From: an uncultured Eubacteriales bacterium
GTDB lineage: Bacteria > Bacillota > Clostridia > Lachnospirales > Lachnospiraceae
NCBI GenBank assembly: GCA_900545175.1
Contig: UQYF01000010.1
Span: 1 to 64,000 of the forward strand
Reading direction: 5' to 3'
DNA length: 64,000 bases
How positions within the stretch are numbered: the first letter of the stretch is position 1; every line of letters starts with the position of its first letter. The position numbers and the translations under genes were made by a program. Below, piece by piece: positions 52,595 to 59,563 of the stretch. The notes beneath the pieces are model-generated. The model was not told the origin of the DNA, ran no database searches, and saw only the letters and a program-made list of their open reading frames with translations.

Positions 52595-53725
52595 ATGTTG
52601 TATAACACACCCGCCATGGGCTGGAACTCATGGAACACATTTGGCGCAGACATTAACGAAAAGCTAATCATGGAGATGGCTGACGTGATTGTGTCGGAAG
52701 GCTACAAGGACGCAGGCTACGAGTATGTCATAATCGACGATTGCTGGTCGCTCAAGGAGAGAGTCGACGGAAAGCTGGTGGCTGATCCGGCTCTATTTCC
52801 GCACGGAATGAAGGCTCTTTCCGATTACATACATGGCAGGGGGCTCAAGTTCGGAATGTACTCCTGTGCCGGGTTTAAGACCTGTGCCGGATATCCGAGC
52901 AGCTATGGACATGAATTTGAGGATGCGAAGCAGTTTGCCGAGTGGGGAGTCGACTATTTGAAGTATGATTTCTGCAACTTTCCGGCGAGCGGAGATGCTA
53001 AGAACGCATACCTTACGATGGCTATGGCACTGAGAAACAGCGGAAGGGAAATCTTCTTTGCAGCCTGCAACTGGGGTGTGCAGGATCCGGCGAAGTGGAT
53101 GCGCTCTAGAGGAGCCAACAGCTACCGTTCAACCGGAGATATTTTTGATGTGCCGAAGAGCTACAAGGACATATTTATGCAGCAGGCTGAGAACGTAGAA
53201 GGAAATGCTCCGGGCTGCTATAATGATATGGATATGCTGATTGTAGGCATGCGCGGAAACGGCAATGTCGGAATAGGAGGCTGCACCGACGAGCAGTATT
53301 TGCAGCATTTTGCAATGTGGTCGTTCCTCGGCTCACCGCTTATCATAGGCTCAGATATAAGAAACATTGACGATACCAACAAGGCGACACTTTTGAATAG
53401 GGGGCTCATCTCAATCAGTCAGGACGAGGCAGACTGCCCGGCATTTATGATTGGAAAAGATGAGGGGAAGAAGTACACATTCGGAAAAATTCTCTCGGGA
53501 AACAGAGTTGCGCTGGCATTTTTCAACATCGACGCAGAGGACGACTGGTCACAGAACATGAGTATATCATTTGACGACCTCGGTATTCACTCCGAGTCGG
53601 GCATCGGGCTTAGACTGACAGATGCAGTGACGGGTGAGGATTATGGCGTTTTCCGTGACGGCTACAGCACGAAGCTTCCGGTTGACGGTAGTAAGATACT
53701 CATTGGAGAGCTGGTGCAGGAATGA
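52595..53725 (+). CDS. GH27 alpha-galactosidase
   Basis: 376 residues, family 27 (clan GH-D) TIM barrel plus C-terminal beta domain (~290-376). N-terminal NTPAMGWNSWNTFG; IIDDCW; nucleophile Asp125 in DYLKYDFCN; acid/base Asp182 in RSTGDIFD; DMLIVGMRGNG. It releases terminal alpha-galactose (melibiose, raffinose-type oligosaccharides). No signal peptide, so it acts on imported sugars. AAAGGAGG precedes ATG. The stop overlaps the start of the small zinc-ribbon gene (ATGA). Confidence 0.95.
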   Translation: MLYNTPAMGWNSWNTFGADINEKLIMEMADVIVSEGYKDAGYEYVIIDDCWSLKERVDGKLVADPALFPHGMKALSDYIHGRGLKFGMYSCAGFKTCAGYPSSYGHEFEDAKQFAEWGVDYLKYDFCNFPASGDAKNAYLTMAMALRNSGREIFFAACNWGVQDPAKWMRSRGANSYRSTGDIFDVPKSYKDIFMQQAENVEGNAPGCYNDMDMLIVGMRGNGNVGIGGCTDEQYLQHFAMWSFLGSPLIIGSDIRNIDDTNKATLLNRGLISISQDEADCPAFMIGKDEGKKYTFGKILSGNRVALAFFNIDAEDDWSQNMSISFDDLGIHSESGIGLRLTDAVTGEDYGVFRDGYSTKLPVDGSKILIGELVQE

Positions 53726-53952
53726 ATCTGCAGGGCGGAGATGTAACAGGTATATCGGAATTTTGCAGCAAATGTGGAATGGTATTAAATAAAGATGAGA
53801 TTGCTCTTCATAAAAAGCTCTACAACCGGGCTGCAAAGAGCTTTCTGTGCATCAGGTGCAGCAGTGAGTATCTCGAGGTGACGCAGGAGCTGCTCACTGC
53901 TAAGATAGAGGAATTTAAGAAAATGGGGTGCACGTTGTTTTCACCAAAGTAA
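53722..53952 (+). CDS. Small zinc-ribbon-like protein
   Basis: 76 residues, starting in the ATGA overlap with the GH27 stop. Two CxxC pairs (CSKCG near residues 15-19 and CIRCSSEYL near 43-51), then a helix LTAKIEEFKKMGC, fit a zinc ribbon. I recognise no family. Coupling to the GH27 gene may be only positional. A terminator follows directly. Confidence 0.65.
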   Translation: MNLQGGDVTGISEFCSKCGMVLNKDEIALHKKLYNRAAKSFLCIRCSSEYLEVTQELLTAKIEEFKKMGCTLFSPK

Positions 53953-53954
53953 TA

Positions 53955-53987
53955 TGTAGAGGTCAGAATATCTTTTGACCTCTACAT
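53955..53987 (+). terminator. Hairpin terminator
   Basis: GTAGAGGTCA pairs with TGACCTCTAC around GAATATCTTT, just after the zinc-ribbon gene. Confidence 0.7.
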
Positions 53988-54027
53988 CATATTTATGAGA
54001 AAATGAAAAGAAAAAACGGAGTGCATT

Positions 54028-54618
54028 ATGAAAGAAGATTTAAAAAAGAAGCTCGATTTTATCATGGAGCTGGACAAAATTAAGAACATAACAAGACAGA
54101 CCTACATCGGTGACGGCAGCAGGAAGGAGAACGATGCGGAGCACTCATGGCATCTTGCGCTTATGTGTTTTGTTCTCGCAGAGTATTCAAATGAGCCGAT
54201 AGATGTTCTAAAGACTATGAAGATGGTGCTCATGCACGATGTCATTGAGATTGATGCCGGGGACACATACGCTTACGATGCGGAGGGAAATAAGACAAAG
54301 AAGGAACGCGAGCTTAGGGCGGCAGAGCGCATATATGCGATACTTCCCGATGAACAGGCGAAGGAGTATAGAGCACTGTGGGACGAGTTCGAGGCGATGG
54401 AGACACCGGAAGCAAAATTTGCGAATGTTCTCGATAAGCTTCAGCCGCTTCTGCTCAATGATGCCACGAATGGTATTGCGTGGGAGGAGCACGGAATAAA
54501 GGTATCGCAGGTGCTAAAGAGAAATGCGAGAGTGCATGAGGGCTCGGAGGAGCTTTGGGAATATGCGAGGGCACTGATTCAAAGAAACGTGGATGAAGGG
54601 CATCTGATTGACGGTTAA
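54028..54618 (+). CDS. HD-domain phosphohydrolase (YfbR/HDDC2-like)
   Basis: 196 residues. HD metal site: H in AEHSWHLALMC, HD in VLMHDVIEIDAGDTYAYD, and the terminal D in FANVLDKLQPLLL. The pattern matches 5'-deoxynucleotidases of the YfbR/HDDC2 group, which remove phosphate from dNMPs. Residues 1-30 (KLDFIMELDKIKNITRQTYI) are typical of HDDC2-like proteins. GGAG precedes ATG. Single gene. Confidence 0.87.
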   Translation: MKEDLKKKLDFIMELDKIKNITRQTYIGDGSRKENDAEHSWHLALMCFVLAEYSNEPIDVLKTMKMVLMHDVIEIDAGDTYAYDAEGNKTKKERELRAAERIYAILPDEQAKEYRALWDEFEAMETPEAKFANVLDKLQPLLLNDATNGIAWEEHGIKVSQVLKRNARVHEGSEELWEYARALIQRNVDEGHLIDG

Positions 54619-54693
54619 AAAGTTATTCTGCAGCTTAGAGAAAATAGTCAGGTATGATTTACCAAAGCATGATTTAATATTTTACATGATATT

Positions 54694-54800
54694 GATGTCA
54701 AAGCATGCTAATTTAATGTACGAGTGTATAACGTATTATATTTATGTATATCACGACTTTTGGGAGAAGCTTAGATGTTCTTAGAACATCTTTTACATAA
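54694..54800. repeat. MITE-like element family 2, half copy
   Basis: TGTCAAAGCATGC (54696-54708), then GAGTGTATAACGTATTATAT and ACGACTTTTGGGAGAAGCTT match the left half of the 21250 element. The right end is missing. It stops just before the mgtE promoter. Confidence 0.6.
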
Positions 54801-54806
54801 AATTGA

Positions 54807-54836
54807 TTGACACGTTAACATATAAGGAAGTACAAT
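54807..54836 (+). promoter_or_regulatory. Sigma-70 promoter of the mgtE leader
   Basis: TTGACA (54807-54812), 18-bp spacer, TACAAT (54831-54836). Transcription would begin near 54843, giving a ~280-nt leader before mgtE. Confidence 0.75.
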
Positions 54837-54906
54837 ATCATAGGAGTAAGAATCCGTACACGGAAGGATTTCCGTATTTGAAGAAAATTATCAGGAGGTG
54901 GACTGC

Positions 54907-54996
54907 ATGGACAGTTGCGACAGTATTGGTCGAAGTATTATCTGCGGTGGCAGACATATGAATATCATGACGCAGCTTGTCAGGTGTGGACACTGA
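54907..54996 (+). CDS. Leader peptide ORF upstream of mgtE (29 residues)
   Basis: ATG 54907 to TGA 54994-54996, 29 codons beginning MDSCDSIGRSIICGGR and ending LVRCGH. AGGAGGTG (54893-54900) lies six bases upstream and is almost the full anti-SD complement, stronger than that of most genes here. Codons 12-16 contain the antiterminator segment and the stop lies in a long hairpin. Three Cys residues are present. No homologue is known to me. It is probably a regulatory leader ORF whose translation controls mgtE (inference). Confidence 0.6.
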   Translation: MDSCDSIGRSIICGGRHMNIMTQLVRCGH

Positions 54997-55053
54997 GCTG
55001 CGTCTGTTTCATATTGCCTTTTTGCCGCCGCAGAATATGTGGCGGTATTTTTA
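54942..55053 (+). promoter_or_regulatory. Attenuator: antiterminator, hairpin and intrinsic terminator of the mgtE leader
   Basis: CTGCGGTGGCA (54942-54952) can pair with TGCCGCCGCAG (55023-55033) over 11 bp with one G-U. The terminator is CCGCCGCA-GAATA-TGTGGCGG (55025-55045) followed by TATTTTTAT, so the two structures exclude each other. Between them a long hairpin forms: ATATGAA/TTCATAT (54956-54962, 55008-55014) and GACGCAGCT/AGCTGCGTC (54969-54977, 54996-55004). It contains the leader stop codon. Confidence 0.7.
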
Positions 55054-55121
55054 TGCTTAAATCGGGATAAGTTTAGGCGGACGGAATACCGGAGAAAATA
55101 TTTTCAAAGGGAGGCAGTGTG

Positions 55122-56516
55122 ATGACAAAGAAAATTCTGGGTGAACACAATTTTGTAGACGAGATTTTAAAGCTGTTCCGCACACCGATGAAGCAGGCGG
55201 AGCTGCTTGATAAATTGTCGGATTACCATGAGAATGATATAGCGGAGGCGTTCGAGGAGTTATCCGAGGAGGAGAGAAGGAAGCTGTATCCGATTCTCGG
55301 TGCGGAGCGCGTGGCGGAGATTATAAGCTACATTGAGGATCCGGACGAGTACCTGAAGGAGATTGGCATAGACAGGGCTGCGAAGGTCATTTCCTACATG
55401 GATTCGGACGACGCGGTCGACGTTCTCGATGAATTCGATGATTCGACACAGGAGAAGCTTGTTAAGCTCCTTGATGAGGATTCAAGCCATGACATCAGGA
55501 TGATTCTTTCTTATGAGGATGACGAGGCGGGAAGCAGAATGACGACGAACTATATCGTCATACACAACAACCTGACGGTTCGTCAGGCTATGCGGGAGCT
55601 TGTGAAGCAGGCGGGGGAGAACGACAATATCTCTACCGTGTATGTGCTTGATGGGAACGATAAGTTCTGTGGTGCGATAGATTTGAAGGATTTGATAATA
55701 GCGAGGGAGAACACGCCGCTTGAGGACATCATAAGCGTGTCCTACCCGTATGTGACCGACCATGAAAAGATAAGCGACTGCATAGAGCGTCTGAAGGACT
55801 ACGCTGAGGACTCGATTCCGGTTCTGACGGACGAGGGCGAGCTTATCGGTGTAATCACGGCACAGGATATAGTTGAGGCTGTCGATGATGAGATGGGTGA
55901 GGATTATGCGAAGCTTGGAGGTCTCACCGAGCAGGAGGATTTGGAGGAGTCGACCCTTACAAGTGTAAAAAAGAGACTTCCATGGCTCATAATTCTACTG
56001 TTCTTAGGCATTGGAGTGTCATCGGTTGTCGGAATATTTGAGACTGTTGTGGCGGTTCTTCCTATTGTGATATGTTTTCAGTCGTTAATCCTTGATATGG
56101 CGGGAAATGTCGGAACACAGTCGCTTGCGGTGACAATCCGTGTGCTCATGGATGAGAACCTCTCAGCGGGTGAAAAATTGAAGCTTGTCGGAAAAGAGGC
56201 GCGTGTGGGATTGTCGAACGGAATGATTCTCGGAGTGCTGTCGTTTGCGTTTATCGGAGTGTACATCTGGCTCTTTAAGCACAATCCGGCGGGATACTCG
56301 TTTATGATTTCGGGCTGCGTCGGGCTGGCACTCATGGCGGCGATGGTCATATCGAGCCTTGTCGGTACGCTGGTGCCGATGCTTTTCCACAAGATTAAGA
56401 TTGATCCCGCCGTAGCGTCGGGACCGCTCATAACAACGGTGAATGACCTGGTTGCGGTTATTGCATACTACGGTCTGGTGTGGATACTGCTCATAGATGT
56501 GCTGCACCTTGCGTAA
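55122..56516 (+). CDS. mgtE: MgtE magnesium transporter/channel
   Basis: 464 residues from ATG 55122 (GGGAGG eight bases upstream; a GTG one codon earlier is less likely). It has the full MgtE layout: N-terminal helical domain (~1-130, DIAEAFEELSEEERRKLYPIL), CBS pair (~135-260; VRQAMRELV, IPVLTDEGELIGVITAQDIVEAVDDE) and five membrane helices (~285-464) with the conserved pore helices (DMAGNVGTQSLAVTIRVL; DPAVASGPLITTVNDLVAVIAYYGL). It imports Mg2+ and is gated by cytosolic Mg2+. Transcription is probably controlled by the attenuator leader just upstream. Confidence 0.95.
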   Translation: MTKKILGEHNFVDEILKLFRTPMKQAELLDKLSDYHENDIAEAFEELSEEERRKLYPILGAERVAEIISYIEDPDEYLKEIGIDRAAKVISYMDSDDAVDVLDEFDDSTQEKLVKLLDEDSSHDIRMILSYEDDEAGSRMTTNYIVIHNNLTVRQAMRELVKQAGENDNISTVYVLDGNDKFCGAIDLKDLIIARENTPLEDIISVSYPYVTDHEKISDCIERLKDYAEDSIPVLTDEGELIGVITAQDIVEAVDDEMGEDYAKLGGLTEQEDLEESTLTSVKKRLPWLIILLFLGIGVSSVVGIFETVVAVLPIVICFQSLILDMAGNVGTQSLAVTIRVLMDENLSAGEKLKLVGKEARVGLSNGMILGVLSFAFIGVYIWLFKHNPAGYSFMISGCVGLALMAAMVISSLVGTLVPMLFHKIKIDPAVASGPLITTVNDLVAVIAYYGLVWILLIDVLHLA

Positions 56517-56517
56517 A

Positions 56518-56555
56518 AAATGTCCCATATCAATTTGATATGGGACATTTTTAAG
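56518..56555. terminator. Bidirectional terminator after mgtE
   Basis: AAAAAATGTCCCATATCAA pairs perfectly with TTGATATGGGACATTTTT; the loop is AT or absent. Confidence 0.9.
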
Positions 56556-56565
56556 GGGATAAATC

Positions 56566-56712
56566 AAAGCCTGCCAAGTTCATCCTTCAGAGTGCGGTTA
56601 ATATGATGGGAAACATTTCCATAAGGGATGAGCCGGTAAATACAATCTGTCCCTTGGGAGCAGTTTTATTTTCAAGTCTGTAGCGCTCTACCTTAATTTT
56701 TTTATCATCCAT
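56566..56712 (-). pseudogene. Remnant of an SGNH/GDSL-type hydrolase gene
   Basis: ATG 56712 with AGGAGG seven bases upstream opens MDDKKIKVERYRLENKT, then GQIVFTGSSLMEMFP, the block I with catalytic Ser of SGNH hydrolases. The frame then reads IILTAL and stops at 56587. In another frame the same stretch continues as INRTLKDELGRL with a stop near 56567, like the gene's C-terminus. So most of the gene (about 150 codons) seems deleted, leaving both ends joined. Confidence 0.65.
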
Positions 56713-56816
56713 AGCCTTCCTCCTAAATAGAAAAAGTTTTTGACCGAAGTAATAATATGTATTATAATGCATGAGATGGTTACGGACAATGAAATTTAGA
56801 TATTTAACGGAGGTAT

Positions 56817-56883
56817 ATTGTGAAATCGTAATACATCTAAGGCAGTAAAGGACACTGCCTAAGATGTATTACAATTTCACAAT
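56817..56883. repeat. 67-bp near-perfect palindrome
   Basis: The 30-bp left arm (ATTGTGAAATCGTAATACAT...) is inverted at 28 of 30 positions on the right (to ATTACAATTTCACAAT), around the loop AAAGGAC. It begins within GGAGGTATATTGTGAAA, a word repeated at 56965 as GGAGGTATAGTGTGAAA. It might be a mobile palindrome or a strong RNA hairpin. No T-run follows. Confidence 0.7.
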
Positions 56884-56939
56884 AGTTAAGCTGGTTGAAC
56901 TATAGGAAACATGTAAAAAACACGTTTTTCATTACTATT

Positions 56940-57100
56940 TAAGTCACTGCAAAAGCAGTGACATGGAGGTATAGTGTGAAAAATAAGCCTGACAGCATAT
57001 TTCTCACACCTGCAATTTGTTCCTGAGCGAAAGCAAATTGCTTTGCCGGCAGATGAGAAAACGCCTGCGCGGGCTTCTCACCGCCTCATCGTGATAAATC
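56940..57100 (+). other. Structured 5' region of the diguanylate cyclase gene
   Basis: GTCACTGC-AAAA-GCAGTGAC (56943-56962), then GGAGG and a 16-codon frame (GTG 56976 to TGA 57026), then GATGAGAA...TTCTCACCGCCTCATC (57050-57090). It lies directly before the GGDEF gene. I looked for the c-di-GMP (GEMM) riboswitch core and did not find it. Confidence 0.4.
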
Positions 57101-57120
57101 GCTCGGAAATGAGGGCTAAA

Positions 57121-58188
57121 ATGTTAATAAATGATGCGGAGAGCAGGGAACATAAGCGGTTCAGTGCGGTATCCAGAGTAATCCAGAGCGTTCTTATTTC
57201 GACACTTATAGTGCTTGTTGTCATTATGGTGATTCAGATAAAACACCTTCAGGGCACGGCACGTGTAATAAATTATGCCGGTCTTGCGCGAGGTGCGACG
57301 CAAAGGCTTGTGAAGCTAGAGATAATCGGAATCCATGATGATGAGTTTGTGCAGTATCTCGATGATATTCTGGAGGATTTGAAATACGATGATGGCAGCT
57401 ATGGGCTTGTAAGTCTGGAGGATGCGAATTATCAGGGTAAGCTTGACAGCCTTATAGACTATTGGAGAAAATTAAAAAAAGAGATTAAAAAGGCAAGAGA
57501 CTGTGGCTATGAAGCCACAGATATAGTGGCAATGAGTGAGACGTACTTCTGGCTTGCTGATGAGGTTGTATCTGCGGCAGAGGCATATTCGGATAAAGCG
57601 GCAAAGCAGATGAGGCTCGTAGAGCTTTTGTCGGTAGTGGATATGCTTATACTGTTCCTGCTTATTACAGAGCAGTCACTTTCTTCCATGCGGATAATCA
57701 GGAAGAACAGGATACTTGAGCAGAAGGCATATATAGATGTGCATACGGGGCTTCCTAATAAGAGTAAGTGTGAGGAGCTGTTTAGTGATATGTCATTTAT
57801 AACAGAGCCGACAGCCTGTCTGATGTTCGACCTTAACAATCTTAAGAGCGCAAATGATACGCTGGGACATTCGGCAGGTGACCAGCTTATCGCAAGCTTT
57901 GCGAGAGTGTTGAGAAATGTAATTCCGGCAAATGATTTTGTGGGAAGGTACGGCGGTGATGAGTTCGTTGTGATTCTGTACAATATTACAGAGAATACCG
58001 TTAAAAGCCTCCTTACACAGCTGCATAATGAGGTTATGCAGTTTAACAGATGTGGAAATAATATTCCGATAAGCTACGCACAGGGCTGGGCTGTGTCAAC
58101 GGATTACACGGACTGCACGCTCAGGGCTCTGTTTGACAAGGCAGACCAATTCATGTATACGAATAAGGTGAGAGTGAAGTCGGAGTAG
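57121..58188 (+). CDS. Membrane-anchored diguanylate cyclase (GGDEF domain)
   Basis: 355 residues from ATG 57121 (GAGGG seven bases upstream; an upstream TTG frame adds 26 atypical residues). Two membrane helices (~22-45 and ~165-187) enclose a ~115-residue outer sensor domain. The GGDEF domain starts with DVHTGLPNKSKCEELF, and the active site is RYGGDEF (GGDEF at 278-282). It makes c-di-GMP from GTP. I see no RxxD inhibitory site in the usual place five residues before GGDEF. Single gene. Confidence 0.88.
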   Translation: MLINDAESREHKRFSAVSRVIQSVLISTLIVLVVIMVIQIKHLQGTARVINYAGLARGATQRLVKLEIIGIHDDEFVQYLDDILEDLKYDDGSYGLVSLEDANYQGKLDSLIDYWRKLKKEIKKARDCGYEATDIVAMSETYFWLADEVVSAAEAYSDKAAKQMRLVELLSVVDMLILFLLITEQSLSSMRIIRKNRILEQKAYIDVHTGLPNKSKCEELFSDMSFITEPTACLMFDLNNLKSANDTLGHSAGDQLIASFARVLRNVIPANDFVGRYGGDEFVVILYNITENTVKSLLTQLHNEVMQFNRCGNNIPISYAQGWAVSTDYTDCTLRALFDKADQFMYTNKVRVKSE

Positions 58189-58202
58189 GATGACTTTAAC
58201 GG

Positions 58203-58234
58203 AGCGTATGGCAGGTTATTCACCTGTCATACGC
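58203..58234. terminator. Hairpin between convergent genes, overlapping the YgjP stop
   Basis: GCGTATGGCAGGT and ACCTGTCATACGC pair around TATTC; one arm is the last codons of the minus-strand gene. A short T-rich tract follows. Confidence 0.6.
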
Positions 58235-58809
58235 TTCATTATTTCACTTCCGTGGGTTTTAAGCCATTTTTCCTGTTCCGCATAGCCGGGAAGAACCCTT
58301 GCAACCTCATCCCAAAAGCGCCCCGAGTGGTTCATTTCCTTTCGATGGCACAGCTCATGCACCACGACATAGTCGATTACCTCAGGGGGAGTGAGCATGA
58401 GGAGACAGTTGAAATTAAGGTTTCCCCTGCTGCTGCAGCTTCCCCAGCGAGTACGCTGGTTTCTTATGGTTATACGCCCATAGGTGACACCGACGAGCGG
58501 CGCGAAGTGAGCCACACGTCCGGGAATGTAGGTGCAGGCTTTATCGGCAAGCTTCCTAATCTCATCGTTTGAGAGCTTTTTAACAGGCAGTGCGTCATTG
58601 CATTGTCTGTTTTTTTGTTCCAGCTTCCTAAGATGTTCCACTATCCAATCGGTGCGGTCTGCTATGAACTGTTCAATATAGCTGCCGGAAGCCTGATACG
58701 GAGCTCGGACGATAATGCGCATATCGGGACGGATTTCTAGGGCAAGGGTTTTTCTGGAGCTTCTTATAATTTCAATTTTTATATTTGATTTGCCGATGGG
58801 TGTATTCAT
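58216..58809 (-). CDS. YgjP-type (DUF45) zinc metallopeptidase-like protein
   Basis: 197 residues, SprT/WLM-like DUF45 family. The zinc site is HELCH (His151, Glu152, His155), with a third ligand likely in NHSGRFWDEVARVLPGY. The upstream RWGSCSSRGNLNFN is a strong family signature. Relatives are SprT/Wss1-type proteases; the E. coli homologue YgjP (UpfP) is poorly understood. GGAG precedes ATG. No membrane segments. Confidence 0.9.
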   Translation of the reverse strand: MNTPIGKSNIKIEIIRSSRKTLALEIRPDMRIIVRAPYQASGSYIEQFIADRTDWIVEHLRKLEQKNRQCNDALPVKKLSNDEIRKLADKACTYIPGRVAHFAPLVGVTYGRITIRNQRTRWGSCSSRGNLNFNCLLMLTPPEVIDYVVVHELCHRKEMNHSGRFWDEVARVLPGYAEQEKWLKTHGSEIMKRMTGE

Positions 58810-58876
58810 GGATAATCTCCTTCGGAATGTTTTTATATAGCTGTTCTGCTGCTTTTAAATTTAATACTTATCGGTT

Positions 58877-58945
58877 ATTATATGCTATCAGGGGCAAAAG
58901 GTCAAAAAACATTCGTGCTTGCACGATTAGGCTTTTGAACTCATT
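58877..58945. repeat. MITE-like element family 3, partial copy
   Basis: TATGCTATCAGGGGCAAAAG, then ATTCGTGCTTGCACGATTAG and GCTTTTGAAC match the left part of the 9752 copy. Otherwise the 58810-59171 gap is AT-rich, with repeated CTATCTG words near 59077 and no gene seen. Confidence 0.6.
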
Positions 58946-59171
58946 ATAACGAGCTGGAATATTTAGAAAAAGTGTTTGGAAAAATTTTATGAATAGCTGT
59001 TGCGATTGAAAAGCCACAATGTTATAATAACGGCTGAAAAAAGTTGTGCGTCATAACTAACTGCAAATATATTAGACTATCTGTAGATACATTAGGCTAT
59101 CTGCGGATGCATGCGGCTACCTGTTGGCACACACAGGAAAATACACCTATTGAATATGGAGGTACATAGCT

Positions 59172-59495
59172 ATGAGTAAGTCAAAGATTAACTGGGGCAA
59201 GACAGGACTTTTTGCAGCGGGCGTTGCATTCGGAACGGCAGGCATAAAGCTTTTATCAAGCAAGGACGCAAAGAAGTTCTATACTAACTGCACTGCGGCA
59301 GTTCTTAGAGCTAAGGATTGTGTTATGAAGACGGTATCCACCGTTTCGGAGAACTGCAGCGACATCTACTCGGATGCAAAGAGCATTAACGAGGACAGAG
59401 TAGCTAAGGAGGAGGCAGTTTACGAGGATTTTGCCGATGATTTCTCTGAGGTTAAGAACGAAGAGGAAGTAAAAGAGGAGACTAAGGCTGAGTAA
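59172..59495 (+). CDS. DUF6110-like small membrane-associated protein
   Basis: 107 residues. KINWGKTGLFAAGVAFGTAGIKLLSSKDAKKFYTNCTAAVLRAKDCVMK (residues ~5-53) looks like the DUF6110 family that accompanies metal P-type ATPases in Clostridia. A Gly/Ala-rich hydrophobic segment (~10-26) could insert in the membrane; the C-terminus is strongly acidic (~80-107). The two Cys at ~39 and ~49 could take part in metal handling (inference). GGAGG precedes ATG. A terminator separates it from the ATPase gene. Confidence 0.72.
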   Translation: MSKSKINWGKTGLFAAGVAFGTAGIKLLSSKDAKKFYTNCTAAVLRAKDCVMKTVSTVSENCSDIYSDAKSINEDRVAKEEAVYEDFADDFSEVKNEEEVKEETKAE

Positions 59496-59500
59496 GAAAA

Positions 59501-59536
59501 ATGGGACAGGGGTCTGACACCGTGTCCCATTTTTTC
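59501..59536 (+). terminator. Intrinsic terminator between DUF6110-like and ATPase genes
   Basis: ATGGGACA pairs with TGTCCCAT (loop GGGGTCTGACACCG) and TTTTTT follows. The loop word matches the REP-like repeat at 32486. It would make the ATPase depend on read-through or on an unseen promoter. Confidence 0.7.
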
Positions 59537-59563
59537 TGGTAGGCAGAATGGAGCTGTTTTGTT

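Noticed and set aside
54843..55121. M-box magnesium riboswitch upstream of mgtE
   Set aside because: I could not find the conserved M-box core; the leader instead has a short ORF and a simple terminator/antiterminator. A covariance-model search would settle it.
56940..57120. c-di-GMP riboswitch before the diguanylate cyclase gene
   Set aside because: Hairpins are present but not the GEMM core or its tetraloop receptor pattern.
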